A DNA stretch of 64,000 bases from Verrucomicrobiota bacterium (GTDB lineage: Bacteria; Verrucomicrobiota; Verrucomicrobiia; Methylacidiphilales; JBCCWR01), in assembly GCA_039192515.1 (NCBI GenBank), contig JBCCXA010000003.1:62001-126000 (forward strand). The letters run 5' to 3'. The translations under genes and the position numbers were made by a program. Below the pieces are notes generated by a model. That model made no database searches and was not told the DNA's origin. It saw only the letters and a list, made by a program, of their open reading frames with translations. Shown piece by piece: positions 54,001-62,705 of this stretch (position 1 is the stretch's first letter; every line of letters starts with the position of its first letter).

Positions 54001-54705
54001 ATGAACGGATATCACTTTTTCTTTAAAATAGTCAAGCTAACTAATTTAACACTCATGACAGGCTTATGGGCGAGTCATTTGATGGCCCAGCCTAGACCAA
54101 TTACCGAAGCATCGCTACTCGACAACAAACCCACAGCTAAAAATCAAACTGATGGTATCGATTATAACTATCTAGTAGAAATTACTAGCGGTTTCGCTGT
54201 CGGCAACATTAGAGTAGACGGACTAGACGGCCATAACGCTATCCCAATAAATCTAACCCTTGGCATTCCAGTAGATGATGTATCACTCGATGATTTTGCA
54301 GGTGGAGTATTTCGCGGAAATACTGATTTTCTCTTCAAAAGCACAAACTTTATACTAGATGGGACACAGGAAGACCGCCTATTTGGTTTTAGCTTTGGTC
54401 CCCGCTACAACTTCATTCAACCCAATTGGCCCATTATACCTTTCGCAGAAGGTTTGGTTGGGTTTGGTTTTGTAAATTCTGATCCCAGAATAGACCCTTC
54501 GGGAGAACAGTTTGGATCCGGACAAGATTTTAATTTCTTGTTTTCTGTAGCAATCGGCTTTCGATATGATATCACCGACCAAGCCTTTCTAAGACTGGCT
54601 GCTGTTTATACACATGTATCCAACGCAGATCTATCACTTCCAGAATTTGAAAATAAGGCATTGGATATGATAGGGCCCGAGTTATCACTCGGTTGGAAAT
54701 TTTAA
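54001..54705 (+). CDS. Outer-membrane lipid A deacylase-like protein (PagL/acyloxyacyl hydrolase family)
   Basis: A 234-residue protein. An N-terminal signal (about 1-30, ending ASHLMAQ) precedes a beta-barrel-like pattern of alternating strands. The C-terminal part LAAVYTHVSNADLSLPEFEN (about 190-210) matches the active-site H-x-S-N-A segment of PagL-like proteins (PF09411), and the chain ends with SLGWKF, a barrel-type aromatic C-terminus. PagL removes the 3-O acyl chain from lipid A. A GTG 12 bases upstream is also possible. The family call rests mainly on the H-V-S-N-A region. Confidence 0.72.
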   Translation: MNGYHFFFKIVKLTNLTLMTGLWASHLMAQPRPITEASLLDNKPTAKNQTDGIDYNYLVEITSGFAVGNIRVDGLDGHNAIPINLTLGIPVDDVSLDDFAGGVFRGNTDFLFKSTNFILDGTQEDRLFGFSFGPRYNFIQPNWPIIPFAEGLVGFGFVNSDPRIDPSGEQFGSGQDFNFLFSVAIGFRYDITDQAFLRLAAVYTHVSNADLSLPEFENKALDMIGPELSLGWKF

Positions 54706-54795
54706 GACCATTTCACTTGCCAGTCTTGTCCAGTATCTGCACTCAATTATTTCAACCGAGTTGTGATCTAACGAATCTACCAGTATATTGTTGAT

Positions 54796-55293
54796 ATGGC
54801 TAGAGATGCTTCTCAGGACAAACCTATTAAAATCAAAAACAACCCAACTTTTCTACAATCAAGCTCTTTTCGTAATGCTCAATCAAAAGCTGAAAGCTAT
54901 GCCAATAATCCTTTAAAGCTTGAGGAGCTTATGAAAGAGGCTCAAAATAAGTCGAAACGCATCCATAAAGGGCCCCTCCTAGAAATTTGGAGCTACCTCA
55001 TGGCTATGTTTAGGCTTATACGTGCCTATTATTCGAAAACCTATAGACACATTCCTTGGTCTAGCATCCTCATGATTATAGCTGGAATTGTTTACTTTGT
55101 GTCACCAATGGATATGATTCCCGATTGGATTCCAGCACTAGGTTTTCTCGACGATGCTGCCGTTCTTGGCTTTCTTATCAAAATGCTGCGTAATGACCTC
55201 AACAGGTTTATGAAATGGGAAGAAACCCAAATAGTTCCTGGAGACAAAGCTCCTCCAAAGCCCACCACCACACCCGCTCTACCAGATACGTAG
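54796..55293 (+). CDS. DUF1232 (YkvA-like) membrane protein
   Basis: A 165-residue protein. The core YFVSPMDMIPDWIPALGFLD followed by DAAVLGFLIKML is the DUF1232 signature (P-x-D-x-I-P-D-x-I-P-x-x-G-x-x-D-D), with a hydrophobic helix (SILMIIAGIVYFV) ahead of it. The N-terminus is charged and probably cytoplasmic. Function is unknown. Confidence 0.87.
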   Translation: MARDASQDKPIKIKNNPTFLQSSSFRNAQSKAESYANNPLKLEELMKEAQNKSKRIHKGPLLEIWSYLMAMFRLIRAYYSKTYRHIPWSSILMIIAGIVYFVSPMDMIPDWIPALGFLDDAAVLGFLIKMLRNDLNRFMKWEETQIVPGDKAPPKPTTTPALPDT

Positions 55294-55366
55294 AGAGAAT
55301 CTTCCGCAACTAGATAATTCACTCCGATCCGTTGACAAGAAGGCCACTCTCTTTAAGCTAACAACT

Positions 55367-55816
55367 ATGACGTGTCAAACTGAGCCCACTGTTTCCTTGT
55401 CCCTTACCGTAAAAGACGCCTCTTCAGCTATAGAATTTTATACTCAAGCCTTCGGAGCAAAAGAGGTTTTTCGCATGCCAGGGCCTGACGGTGGGGTTGC
55501 CCACGCAGAGTTTATGATTGGCAACACACAGATTTATATTTCAGAGGAATCAAAGGAGTGGCACGCCTTCGCCATGGCTAAGGGTAACACAGCTTCATGC
55601 CTTTTTTCTATTCGCACCGAAGACTGTGGCCATGCATTCGAGCTAGCTGTAGAAGCCGGTGCAGAACCTTTAAGCCAGCCAACATACCAATTCTGGGGTG
55701 CCCAGTCAGCTGTGATTAGAGACCCCTATGGCTATCGCTGGTCACTCATTCAAAAAGTTGAAGACCTTACGCCTGATGAAATCATGCAGAGAGCTAAGAA
55801 GTTATTTTCTGCATAA
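55367..55816 (+). CDS. VOC / PhnB-type glyoxalase-fold protein
   Basis: A 149-residue protein of the PhnB/YdiB-like VOC group: SLSLTVKDASSAIEFYTQAF and GAKEVFRMPGPDGGVAHAEF at the start, IYISEESKEW in the middle, FWGAQSAVIRDPYGYRWSLI at the end. The two beta-alpha-beta-beta-beta units bind a metal in many members. The substrate is not predictable. Confidence 0.85.
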   Translation: MTCQTEPTVSLSLTVKDASSAIEFYTQAFGAKEVFRMPGPDGGVAHAEFMIGNTQIYISEESKEWHAFAMAKGNTASCLFSIRTEDCGHAFELAVEAGAEPLSQPTYQFWGAQSAVIRDPYGYRWSLIQKVEDLTPDEIMQRAKKLFSA

Positions 55817-56171
55817 CCTAACTCAACTGCCCTGTCTCAACCCAAATGACACCATAGAGATTTAAAAGATCTACACAAGATCTTGGCCGCAAGAAGCGTA
55901 AAGTCTCCCAGGGGGGTCACCTATTATGACCCAAGTCCCTAACTCTACCCGGATTGGTAGACCGCGCGTGATAGTTTCACTGTTAACTAGCTATGAGAAC
56001 TACGACCAGACAATATGATTGGATATATCTTAGTCGACTCTCTCTTACTCCTGTCTCAAGCTTTTACCCATCTCGTTCAGCTAGTATGACGTAATCCAGA
56101 TCAACCCTCACCTTCACAACTTGGCAAAAGAGTAGTTGAACCCATTACTAGATATCCAGTAAGTTTATCTC
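55817..56171. other. 355-base gene-free stretch between the VOC and Fur-family genes
   Basis: No ORF of interest. It holds copy B of the dispersed repeat (55840-55905) and, directly after it, a hairpin GGGTCA (55914-55919) / TGACCC (55927-55932) with a 7-base loop. The remaining 240 bases up to the Fur-family start show nothing recognised. Confidence 0.5.
55840..55905 (+). repeat. Dispersed intergenic repeat, copy B (downstream of the VOC gene)
   Basis: Aligns with 36846-36909 at about 51 of 64 positions by hand. It shares ACCC-AATGA, CAAGATCTTG and GAAGC-TA-AGTC. It lies 24 bases after the VOC stop, in the same orientation as copy A relative to its upstream gene. Confidence 0.6.
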
Positions 56172-56549
56172 GTGGAACGCAAAACTCGCCAACAAGAAGC
56201 TATATCACTCGTGCTCAAAGAGTCAGATATGCCTTTAACCCCACAGGAAGTGCTTCTCAGGGCGAAAAAGCATGTATCAAACATTGGGATAGCAACCGTT
56301 TATCGGGGCCTTAAGCGTCTATTAGAGCTCAATTTAGTCGCATTGGTCGAAATACCTGGCACTCCCCCTCATTACGAATCTACGGAGAAAAGACACCACC
56401 ACCACTTTGTATGCCGTTCCTGTGAGAAAATTTTTGACATTGATGGCTGTATTGATGGAGTTGATAACATTGCTCCTAAGAATTTCAAGGTCGACTCGCA
56501 TGAAATCACACTATACGGGATCTGCGTTAAATGCCTACCAGATAGCTAA
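56172..56549 (+). CDS. Fur-family metal/peroxide regulator
   Basis: A 125-residue Fur/PerR/Zur-type protein. The winged helix is seen in MPLTPQEVLLRAKKHVSNIG and IATVYRGLKRLLEL. The metal region is ESTEKRHHHHFVCRSCEKIF and YGICVKCLPDS, with two C-x-x-C pairs for structural zinc. The start is GTG at 56172. Which metal or oxidant it senses cannot be told. The fumC inverted repeat with its GATAAT/ATTATC core is one possible target. Confidence 0.92.
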   Translation: MERKTRQQEAISLVLKESDMPLTPQEVLLRAKKHVSNIGIATVYRGLKRLLELNLVALVEIPGTPPHYESTEKRHHHHFVCRSCEKIFDIDGCIDGVDNIAPKNFKVDSHEITLYGICVKCLPDS

Positions 56550-56592
56550 ATGTTAGACTCAGGATATTTCCAAGAGTTCCAAAATATAACCT

Positions 56593-58020
56593 CTAGCCAA
56601 TATCTAGAGTAGTTTCAGACTCATTACCACTTGCACTCGCATTTCTTTGCGCTTTGGCTTTCTCCTCACGGTCAGCATACTCATGAAGCTTGTTGCGTAA
56701 TGTACGAACATTAATATCGAGCAGTTTAGCAGCTTCGTTACGATTTCCCTTCGTTCGCTTGAGCGCAAGCCCTATCAACCTTTCTTCCATTTGTGAAACC
56801 GACGGGAAGGTGTCACGAGTGTCTAAGACAGAATCTACCGGTGATGAAGGAGTCATGACAAAATCACTGAACTCAAGTTCACGTCCTTGTTCAGACAAGA
56901 TTACAGCACGCTCTGCGTAATTCTGCAATTCACGCACATTACCTGGCCAATGATATCCACCAAGCTGCTGCATAGCTAGTAGGCTGACATTAGGCATTTC
57001 CTTGTTGTGCTTCTTAGCAAAACGTTCAAGAAAGCATTCTAGCAAAAAGTCCACTTCCCCCTTGCGGGATCTCAAAGGAGGCACTTTGATTGGAACTACG
57101 TTTAATCTAAAATATAAATCTTGTCGAAACTCACCCCTGTCTACAGCCTTTGATAAATCTCTATTAGTGGTAGCAATTATCCTTACATCCGATTTTAGTG
57201 TTCGTGTTCCGCCTACTCTTTCAAATTCTTGCTCCTGCAAGACCCTGAGGAGCTTGGCTTGTAAGCTTGGGTCTATCTCCGTTACCTCATCTAGCAATAA
57301 GGTTCCCGTATTTGCTAGCTCAAATCTTCCTTCTCTCCTCGCTGTTGCTCCTGTGAAAGCACCCTTCTCGTGCCCAAAAAATTCGCTTTCAAGTAGGTTT
57401 TCAGGAACCGCAGCACAATTCACTTTGATATAAGGTTTAGATTTACGAGCACTTTCCATATGAATCGCATGAGCAATTAACTCTTTACCCGTGCCACTTT
57501 CCCCTTCGATTAGGACTGTTGCATTTGTAGGACCTACTCGCTTGATCAAGCGATAGATCCGTTCCATTTCTTCACTACGAAAAAGTAGATGTCCTGTAGA
57601 GCCGTCCTCCGTGGCAAGTCTTTCACGTAAGTAGGTGTTTTCAGTCTCTAACTTTCTTTTCTCCTCAAGCTGATCTATGGCAACGCTAAATTGAGGGATT
57701 GTAAAAGGCTTTAGAAGATAGTTGGCGGCACCTAACTGCATTGCTTCAACAGCTGTCTCAATTGTGCCAAAACCTGTCATAAGAACAATCTCAACATCGT
57801 TGGTAATTTTCTTGATTGACTGAAGCAGCTCAAGGCCATTCCCGTCTGGTAACATAAGATCTATCACCACTAAATCTGCTGGCTCCCTTTTCTGCTCTTC
57901 GAGCGCTTGTTGGCAATTGACGACGGCCACCGTCGTCAAATGTTGTTTTTGCAGATGACTTACTAGCATCCTTCTAATCAAAGGATCATCATCCACTATC
58001 ATAATTCGCTCAAATGACAT
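56593..58020 (-). CDS. Sigma-54-dependent response regulator, NtrC family
   Basis: A 475-residue receiver - AAA+ - Fis-HTH protein. Receiver: IMIVDDDPLIRRMLVSHLQK, acceptor in LVVIDLMLPDGNGLEL, Lys in YLLKPFT. AAA+: Walker A EGESGTGKELIAHAIH, GAFTGA in HEKGAFTGATARR, LLLDEVTEID. HTH: NRNEAAKLLDINVRTLRNKL. It is 23 bases downstream of the TPR-protein gene on the same strand. The sigma-54 targets are unknown. It is about 10 kb from a second protein of the same layout. Confidence 0.95.
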   Translation of the reverse strand: MSFERIMIVDDDPLIRRMLVSHLQKQHLTTVAVVNCQQALEEQKREPADLVVIDLMLPDGNGLELLQSIKKITNDVEIVLMTGFGTIETAVEAMQLGAANYLLKPFTIPQFSVAIDQLEEKRKLETENTYLRERLATEDGSTGHLLFRSEEMERIYRLIKRVGPTNATVLIEGESGTGKELIAHAIHMESARKSKPYIKVNCAAVPENLLESEFFGHEKGAFTGATARREGRFELANTGTLLLDEVTEIDPSLQAKLLRVLQEQEFERVGGTRTLKSDVRIIATTNRDLSKAVDRGEFRQDLYFRLNVVPIKVPPLRSRKGEVDFLLECFLERFAKKHNKEMPNVSLLAMQQLGGYHWPGNVRELQNYAERAVILSEQGRELEFSDFVMTPSSPVDSVLDTRDTFPSVSQMEERLIGLALKRTKGNRNEAAKLLDINVRTLRNKLHEYADREEKAKAQRNASASGNESETTLDIG

Positions 58021-58043
58021 ATATTACCCTCCAATAGGCCTCA

Positions 58044-59282
58044 CTAGTCCTCACGGACTTTTCTTGCTCGAAGCACCTCTATTTTTTCTTGAACTAAAGT
58101 TTCCGTTTCATTAAGCCTCTGTTTCCAATTTTGCCAAACCTGGTCTTCTTCAGGCAACTCCATTGCTAAGAGTGCATCTTTATCTCGGTTCAATAACATA
58201 AGATAATATCTACGTATGGCCTCTAACTCAGCTGTCTGCTCCATCTTTGAAAGAGTATCTAGCACCTCGACCTGGCCCTCTAGATTGGTGCGCCAATTCG
58301 CTAATAAAAATTTTGCACATCGCTCTCGCCAATACGCAGCATTCTCCTGATCTAAACTCTTTACTACCCATATAAAACTGTTCAGCGACTTCACCTGCAT
58401 TTCATGCTCATTCTTCAGTCCATACAATTGGACCAACCTTAACCAAGCTTCGGGTGAAAAAGGGTGAAAAGGCCCTACCGCAAGAGCATTGTTATACAAT
58501 TCTATCGCTTCGTCAACTTGATGCATCTGATAAGCGCAATCCGCTTCTCGATAAATACTGCTCTCCACGAGCACTCCAGCGCCCGGTTCTTGTTTCTTAA
58601 AACGAGCAAATAGTTCACGCGCTCTTGGCCAATTTCCCCTTTGATACTCAGTTTCTGCAAGAGCCCATTTAGCAACTTTACTTAGCATCATCGGATAAGT
58701 AGTTGCTTCACCTTTGCTATTAGACACCTTCAGGACGCTTGTTGACATCGTAAGATAAAAATTCTCTCGAGCTCTATCGTAAGCCGCAACTTCCATATAA
58801 CATTGACCTAATAAGAAGTGAACATAGGGGACTTCAATGTGATGAGGGAATTGATCAAGCCAAGAATGAAGCCAAACTATTCCCTCTGCTACATCTCCAT
58901 TATCCAGCGCTAAACTTGCTTGCAACATCGTCGCCAAGGCACGTTCATCAACCGTCAAATCGGATCTCAGCAATAAAGTGTCTAGTAAGGATTTCGCCAT
59001 AATCCCATCACCTTGCTCTAAGATACGCCCGATGATAGTCAAGGGTGTTACTACTTCATCACCATCTAGCTCTACCGCATCCAGCTCCGAGACTGGAACT
59101 TCACCGCCAAAAAATGTAAATTCGTCCAATTCTTCAGGCATAAATTCTTGAGATTGCAGCTCGACAGATTCTTGATTGCCTGCCTCCGATTCTTTATGGG
59201 AATCTGCATACAGCTGCCCTGCATACATACAAAAAGATGCAAGTAGACATACTGTGCTCTTACTTCTCAATCTATTTTTCAT
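58044..59282 (-). CDS. Secreted TPR-repeat protein
   Basis: A 412-residue protein with a signal peptide (TVCLLASFCMYAGQLYADSH) and, after an acidic region, helical tetratricopeptide-type repeats through most of its length: HFLLGQCYMEVAAYDRAREN, KWALAETEYQRGNWPRAREL, and AYQMHQVDEAIELYNNALAV. It is probably periplasmic. It overlaps the preceding proline/charge-rich protein by 11 bases and is followed by the NtrC-type regulator, so the three may be one operon. Confidence 0.82.
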   Translation of the reverse strand: MKNRLRSKSTVCLLASFCMYAGQLYADSHKESEAGNQESVELQSQEFMPEELDEFTFFGGEVPVSELDAVELDGDEVVTPLTIIGRILEQGDGIMAKSLLDTLLLRSDLTVDERALATMLQASLALDNGDVAEGIVWLHSWLDQFPHHIEVPYVHFLLGQCYMEVAAYDRARENFYLTMSTSVLKVSNSKGEATTYPMMLSKVAKWALAETEYQRGNWPRARELFARFKKQEPGAGVLVESSIYREADCAYQMHQVDEAIELYNNALAVGPFHPFSPEAWLRLVQLYGLKNEHEMQVKSLNSFIWVVKSLDQENAAYWRERCAKFLLANWRTNLEGQVEVLDTLSKMEQTAELEAIRRYYLMLLNRDKDALLAMELPEEDQVWQNWKQRLNETETLVQEKIEVLRARKVRED

Positions 59283-59940
59283 TTTTTCTTGGAGTGGTGT
59301 AAATCACAGCACTACTGTCACTTTTTTGACCGGAGGAAGTTACTCCTGAGTAGGGAAACCTCATTTCAAAAAAAACTCGATTAGCCTTATCATAAGTGGG
59401 CTTTATATCTGGAGTCTTCTCATAATTCTTATTAGCTTTGACAGCCTTTTCCACGGCTGAAGCATCGTTTTTTAGCCAATCTACAAATGGAGCTACTGTT
59501 ATCTCCTCGAGAGCTTTCGCTTCCTCCTCTTTCTTTGGAGCGATTACTGCCTTTTCATTTTGAACTGTGGAGGCACTTGTTTCAGCTGAAACTGCGCCTT
59601 GTAAATCCTTGCTTTGCTCAACGGAGCGGTCTTTGACTGGGTCACGAGGAATGGTTTTAATCTGCCTCATTAAAAGACCTCTGGGTCTTACGCCCATAGG
59701 CTGTAAAATATCTGGGACGTGCTCCGGGATGTAATAACTCCCGTCCACTCCTATACCCGCCCTGAAGTCATCTCCTTTAGCATAAGGAATGCCATCCACG
59801 GGAAAGACTACTTTCGGCTTCAATTTAGGATGCAATTGTCTCTCAACTACTTCTTCAGCAACACATGTAGCCCCCGCTAGGATAGAGAATAACACATACC
59901 CCTTCAGCCAATTCTTAGAAACTTTCCAATGCTTTTGCAC
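59272..59940 (-). CDS. Secreted hypothetical protein
   Basis: A 222-residue protein from the GTG at 59940, giving a signal peptide (KNWLKGYVLFSILAGATC, residues 9-26, followed by VAEE). The frame is open to a TTG at 59976. The mature part is hydrophilic and Lys/Glu-rich with no recognised domain (DGIPYAKGDDFRAGIGVDGS, MGVRPRGLLMRQIKTIP). It overlaps the end of the REC-REC-STAS gene and the start of the TPR gene, so all are probably cotranscribed. Confidence 0.6.
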   Translation of the reverse strand: MQKHWKVSKNWLKGYVLFSILAGATCVAEEVVERQLHPKLKPKVVFPVDGIPYAKGDDFRAGIGVDGSYYIPEHVPDILQPMGVRPRGLLMRQIKTIPRDPVKDRSVEQSKDLQGAVSAETSASTVQNEKAVIAPKKEEEAKALEEITVAPFVDWLKNDASAVEKAVKANKNYEKTPDIKPTYDKANRVFFEMRFPYSGVTSSGQKSDSSAVIYTTPRKNEK

Positions 59941-61045
59941 GATCTTCAAATAACTCCAGGTCTTTGGTCTCTTCAAACGCTTTCGCTTGTTCCGCGAAGT
60001 CTGAAGATCCTACCACCTTGTAATTCACCCCTAAATCTCTACAACTCTTGATGATCTGTAAGAATAATTTTATGATCACCATGTCGATCTTACTTACTTT
60101 ACTCGCATCTATAACTAATTTTTCCTGCCCACTCTCGACCATTTCTTTCGATTTAGAGACTATATGATTTCCTATATCCGTTTGGACAAACTTATCGATC
60201 TGGGCAGGGATAGTCAGATAAACAACTCCCTTGTCTTCTGCAAAATATCGCTTTGAGGTATCAATATTCATCGCCCGTGTCATGCGATTCATCAACTCTC
60301 CTAAATCGAGAGGCTTGGTAATAATCGCATTAAAACCCATAGACTGAGCGGTACTCTGCTCTTCGATAGCCGTTTTTACACTCATTCCAAATATAGGAAC
60401 TGATTTAGTGCGAGCATTCGCACGGGTCATTTGATAAAAGTTAAATGCCCCGCGCTCTGGCATAGATAGGCTAATTAAGATAAGATCTGGCACCTCTTTT
60501 GAGGTGTAGTCCACACCCTCAGCACATTGACCCACACCAATAATTTTCCATGGGGTGCTGCTTGCTGCCTCTTTAATTTGCTCAATTATTGCAGGTTTAT
60601 CATCGACTACTAGAATATTTGCAGCGTCCTCAAGATCCTTAGCTTTGCCTTCCTCTTGACCCTTTATTTGAAGATCTAATATGCGTCCTACACGCTCGGC
60701 AATAAGCCCTTCGGTAAAGGGTTTGATGATGTAATCGCGAATACCAATCTTAGCTATTCGAACAACATTCTCTTTACCTGCTTCAGCAGTAAGCATGATG
60801 ACTGGAATATCCTTTAGAGTCGGGTCAGATTTCAGCTTTGTTAAAGTCTCTACACCATCCATTACTGGCATAGTCACATCTAATAAAATGAGATCCGGAT
60901 TCTCCCTAGTAGCAACAGCAAGCCCCTCTACACCATTTGAGGCATAAAAAAGTTCCAGGTTGTAATTCTTAAATGCCTTGCCAATGACCATGTGTATCAT
61001 CTTACTATCATCGACACTGAGTAATTTGGGCGTTCTAGTATTCAT
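59915..61045 (-). CDS. REC - pseudo-REC - STAS protein
   Basis: A 376-residue protein from the ATG at 61045. The first receiver (about 5-125) is complete: LLSVDDSKMIHMVIG, acceptor in LILLDVTMPVMDG, Lys in YIIKPFTEG. The second (about 145-265) has VDDK at the start and TKPLDLG at the end, but its acceptor region reads LILISLSMPERGAF, with Ser in place of Asp. The C-terminal STAS-like part has KLVIDASKVSKIDMVIIKLF, with Met where an antagonist has Ser/Thr. It follows the CheX-like gene by 8 bases. Confidence 0.88.
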   Translation of the reverse strand: MNTRTPKLLSVDDSKMIHMVIGKAFKNYNLELFYASNGVEGLAVATRENPDLILLDVTMPVMDGVETLTKLKSDPTLKDIPVIMLTAEAGKENVVRIAKIGIRDYIIKPFTEGLIAERVGRILDLQIKGQEEGKAKDLEDAANILVVDDKPAIIEQIKEAASSTPWKIIGVGQCAEGVDYTSKEVPDLILISLSMPERGAFNFYQMTRANARTKSVPIFGMSVKTAIEEQSTAQSMGFNAIITKPLDLGELMNRMTRAMNIDTSKRYFAEDKGVVYLTIPAQIDKFVQTDIGNHIVSKSKEMVESGQEKLVIDASKVSKIDMVIIKLFLQIIKSCRDLGVNYKVVGSSDFAEQAKAFEETKDLELFEDRAKALESF

Positions 61046-61053
61046 ATTTTTTG

Positions 61054-61533
61054 TTATTTCTCCAATTTTGCAAAGAGGCAAATGTTTACTTTGTGTTCTG
61101 TTGAGTTGATTGAAAGTTCTCCGCTTAAAACTATTTCTTTTTCTACACTGTCGATATTAATATCAGACCCTCTTAGCACAGTGGGAATACTTAGTGTGCA
61201 GGGATAACCTTGATCGCACATCTTTGACTTTAAATTACCCGTGACCATATTGGTTAGCTCGCCAACCACATCGTTAACATCATCTACGCTAATACTATCT
61301 GGACTACTACCCATCAAACCACTGGCAATTTCTGCAGCTAATCGCTCCGGCATATTTAAATATAAAATACCAATTGTCTTACCGGTGACACTCACATTAC
61401 CCGTCACACCTGAAAAATTTGTTGGGGCCTCTGAGTCTATTATCTTACTACCGTCATCAATCTCAAGGCTAGCCATCGTAGAGAACACTTCCTTGGCAGC
61501 AGCCAGTACAAAGTTTGATATTACATGTTGCAT
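61054..61533 (-). CDS. cheX: CheX-like phosphatase (CheC/CheX/FliY family)
   Basis: A 159-residue protein from the ATG at 61533; a TTG at 61563 is an in-frame alternative. It has the CheX phosphatase signature DVVGELTNMVTGNLKSKM (E-x-x-N) near residue 90, preceded by IGILYLNMPERLAAEIASGL and followed by LSIPTVLRGSD. CheX removes phosphate from CheY-like receivers. The next gene encodes an intact receiver, a likely substrate. No chemotaxis or flagellar gene is present in the window. Confidence 0.85.
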   Translation of the reverse strand: MQHVISNFVLAAAKEVFSTMASLEIDDGSKIIDSEAPTNFSGVTGNVSVTGKTIGILYLNMPERLAAEIASGLMGSSPDSISVDDVNDVVGELTNMVTGNLKSKMCDQGYPCTLSIPTVLRGSDINIDSVEKEIVLSGELSINSTEHKVNICLFAKLEK

Positions 61534-61745
61534 TAATGATGAAATTCGGATGAATTTTAGCAAAGTTTAGGCATTAGAAGCATGATAATAGGATTTCTTT
61601 TCCCCTAATGGCACAAAAGGTTCCGATTTTGGCATAAATTCTCCAGCGTAACAGAATTCACACAATTTTATTAATTAAAGAATTGGTCATTATGAGCCGA
61701 TATTTAAACAAGGAGTGCGAAGAATAAACTCGCGTAAGGAGGATT

Positions 61746-62705
61746 ATGCCAACTAAGGAACCAACAGCTTCGAACGAATCTGCTCATTTCAGCTCAAGAA
61801 ATCGAACTAACAGAGGACAATCTATTTACGAGCTAATCGAAACACCACGAGCAGCTCAAGTCTTACCATCCCTTGGCTCTGTTTTGCGCGATTTAGAAAA
61901 CCTTCTCTCCGTTAAGAAGAATGCCCCACTCCAAGAAATTTCACGACTCATTCGTAGCGATCAAAGCATGGCCCTTAGAATACTAAGATTAGCCAACTCA
62001 GCTTATTATGCACCAACTGAACCCGTTATAAATGTAGAGGATGCTCTTATTTATTTAGGACTTAACCAAGTTCGCAGCTCCATATTGACAGCACGTTGTA
62101 TTGAAAAAACATGTCATTTGAATGAAAACATATTCTCATGGAAGGATTTTTGGACTCATGCTGTGGCTGTCGGATGCTTAACACAGTGCTTATCCAGGCA
62201 ACTACCTGAACCTAAACTAGCAGAACAATCGTATTATGTTATGGGACTCCTACACGATATAGGCAAACTTGTTTTGGCTCAGGTCTCTACTGAAGACTTC
62301 ACAGAGGTCATTGAGATCGCCAAGGAGAAAGAAATCCCCACATCAGAAGTTGAGACTGAATTGTTAGGAATCGATCATTCGAGTTTAGGGGCATGGTACC
62401 TTCAACAACAAGGAATGCCTCCCAGCCTAGTAGAGCCCATCAGACTTCACCACGCATGGCAAGTCTCTGCCTCTAATTCCAAAAATGCGGCACTCGTTTG
62501 TTTAGCTGACGCTATCGCTCATCAGTATAAATACGGCCTTTCAGGAACTTATATGCCTGAGGATTTTAATTACGAACAAACGGATGCCTGGCAACACATT
62601 CTCGAAGAGTGTGGAATTCATGAAAAAAGTCTAGAAAATTTCAAGTGCCAGGTACAAAACGAAATCGACCGATTGCCTTCTTTGATTCAGAATTTGGCTT
62701 CATGA
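61746..62705 (+). CDS. HDOD-domain protein
   Basis: A 319-residue protein consisting mainly of an HDOD domain (about 35-250): LPSLGSVLRDLENLL, LIRSDQSMALRILRLANSAY, VMGLLHDIGKLVLAQV and IRLHHAWQVSA. There is no receiver. A strong Shine-Dalgarno, AAGGAGG, lies a few bases ahead of the ATG, unlike most genes in the window. The next gene starts within its stop codon. It is divergent from cheX with 212 bases between. Confidence 0.9.
   Translation: MPTKEPTASNESAHFSSRNRTNRGQSIYELIETPRAAQVLPSLGSVLRDLENLLSVKKNAPLQEISRLIRSDQSMALRILRLANSAYYAPTEPVINVEDALIYLGLNQVRSSILTARCIEKTCHLNENIFSWKDFWTHAVAVGCLTQCLSRQLPEPKLAEQSYYVMGLLHDIGKLVLAQVSTEDFTEVIEIAKEKEIPTSEVETELLGIDHSSLGAWYLQQQGMPPSLVEPIRLHHAWQVSASNSKNAALVCLADAIAHQYKYGLSGTYMPEDFNYEQTDAWQHILEECGIHEKSLENFKCQVQNEIDRLPSLIQNLAS

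Noticed and set aside
61600..61660. Possible sigma-54 promoter (TGGCAC then TTCC)
   Set aside because: The -12 GC is missing and the spacing is not right for the -24/-12 pair.
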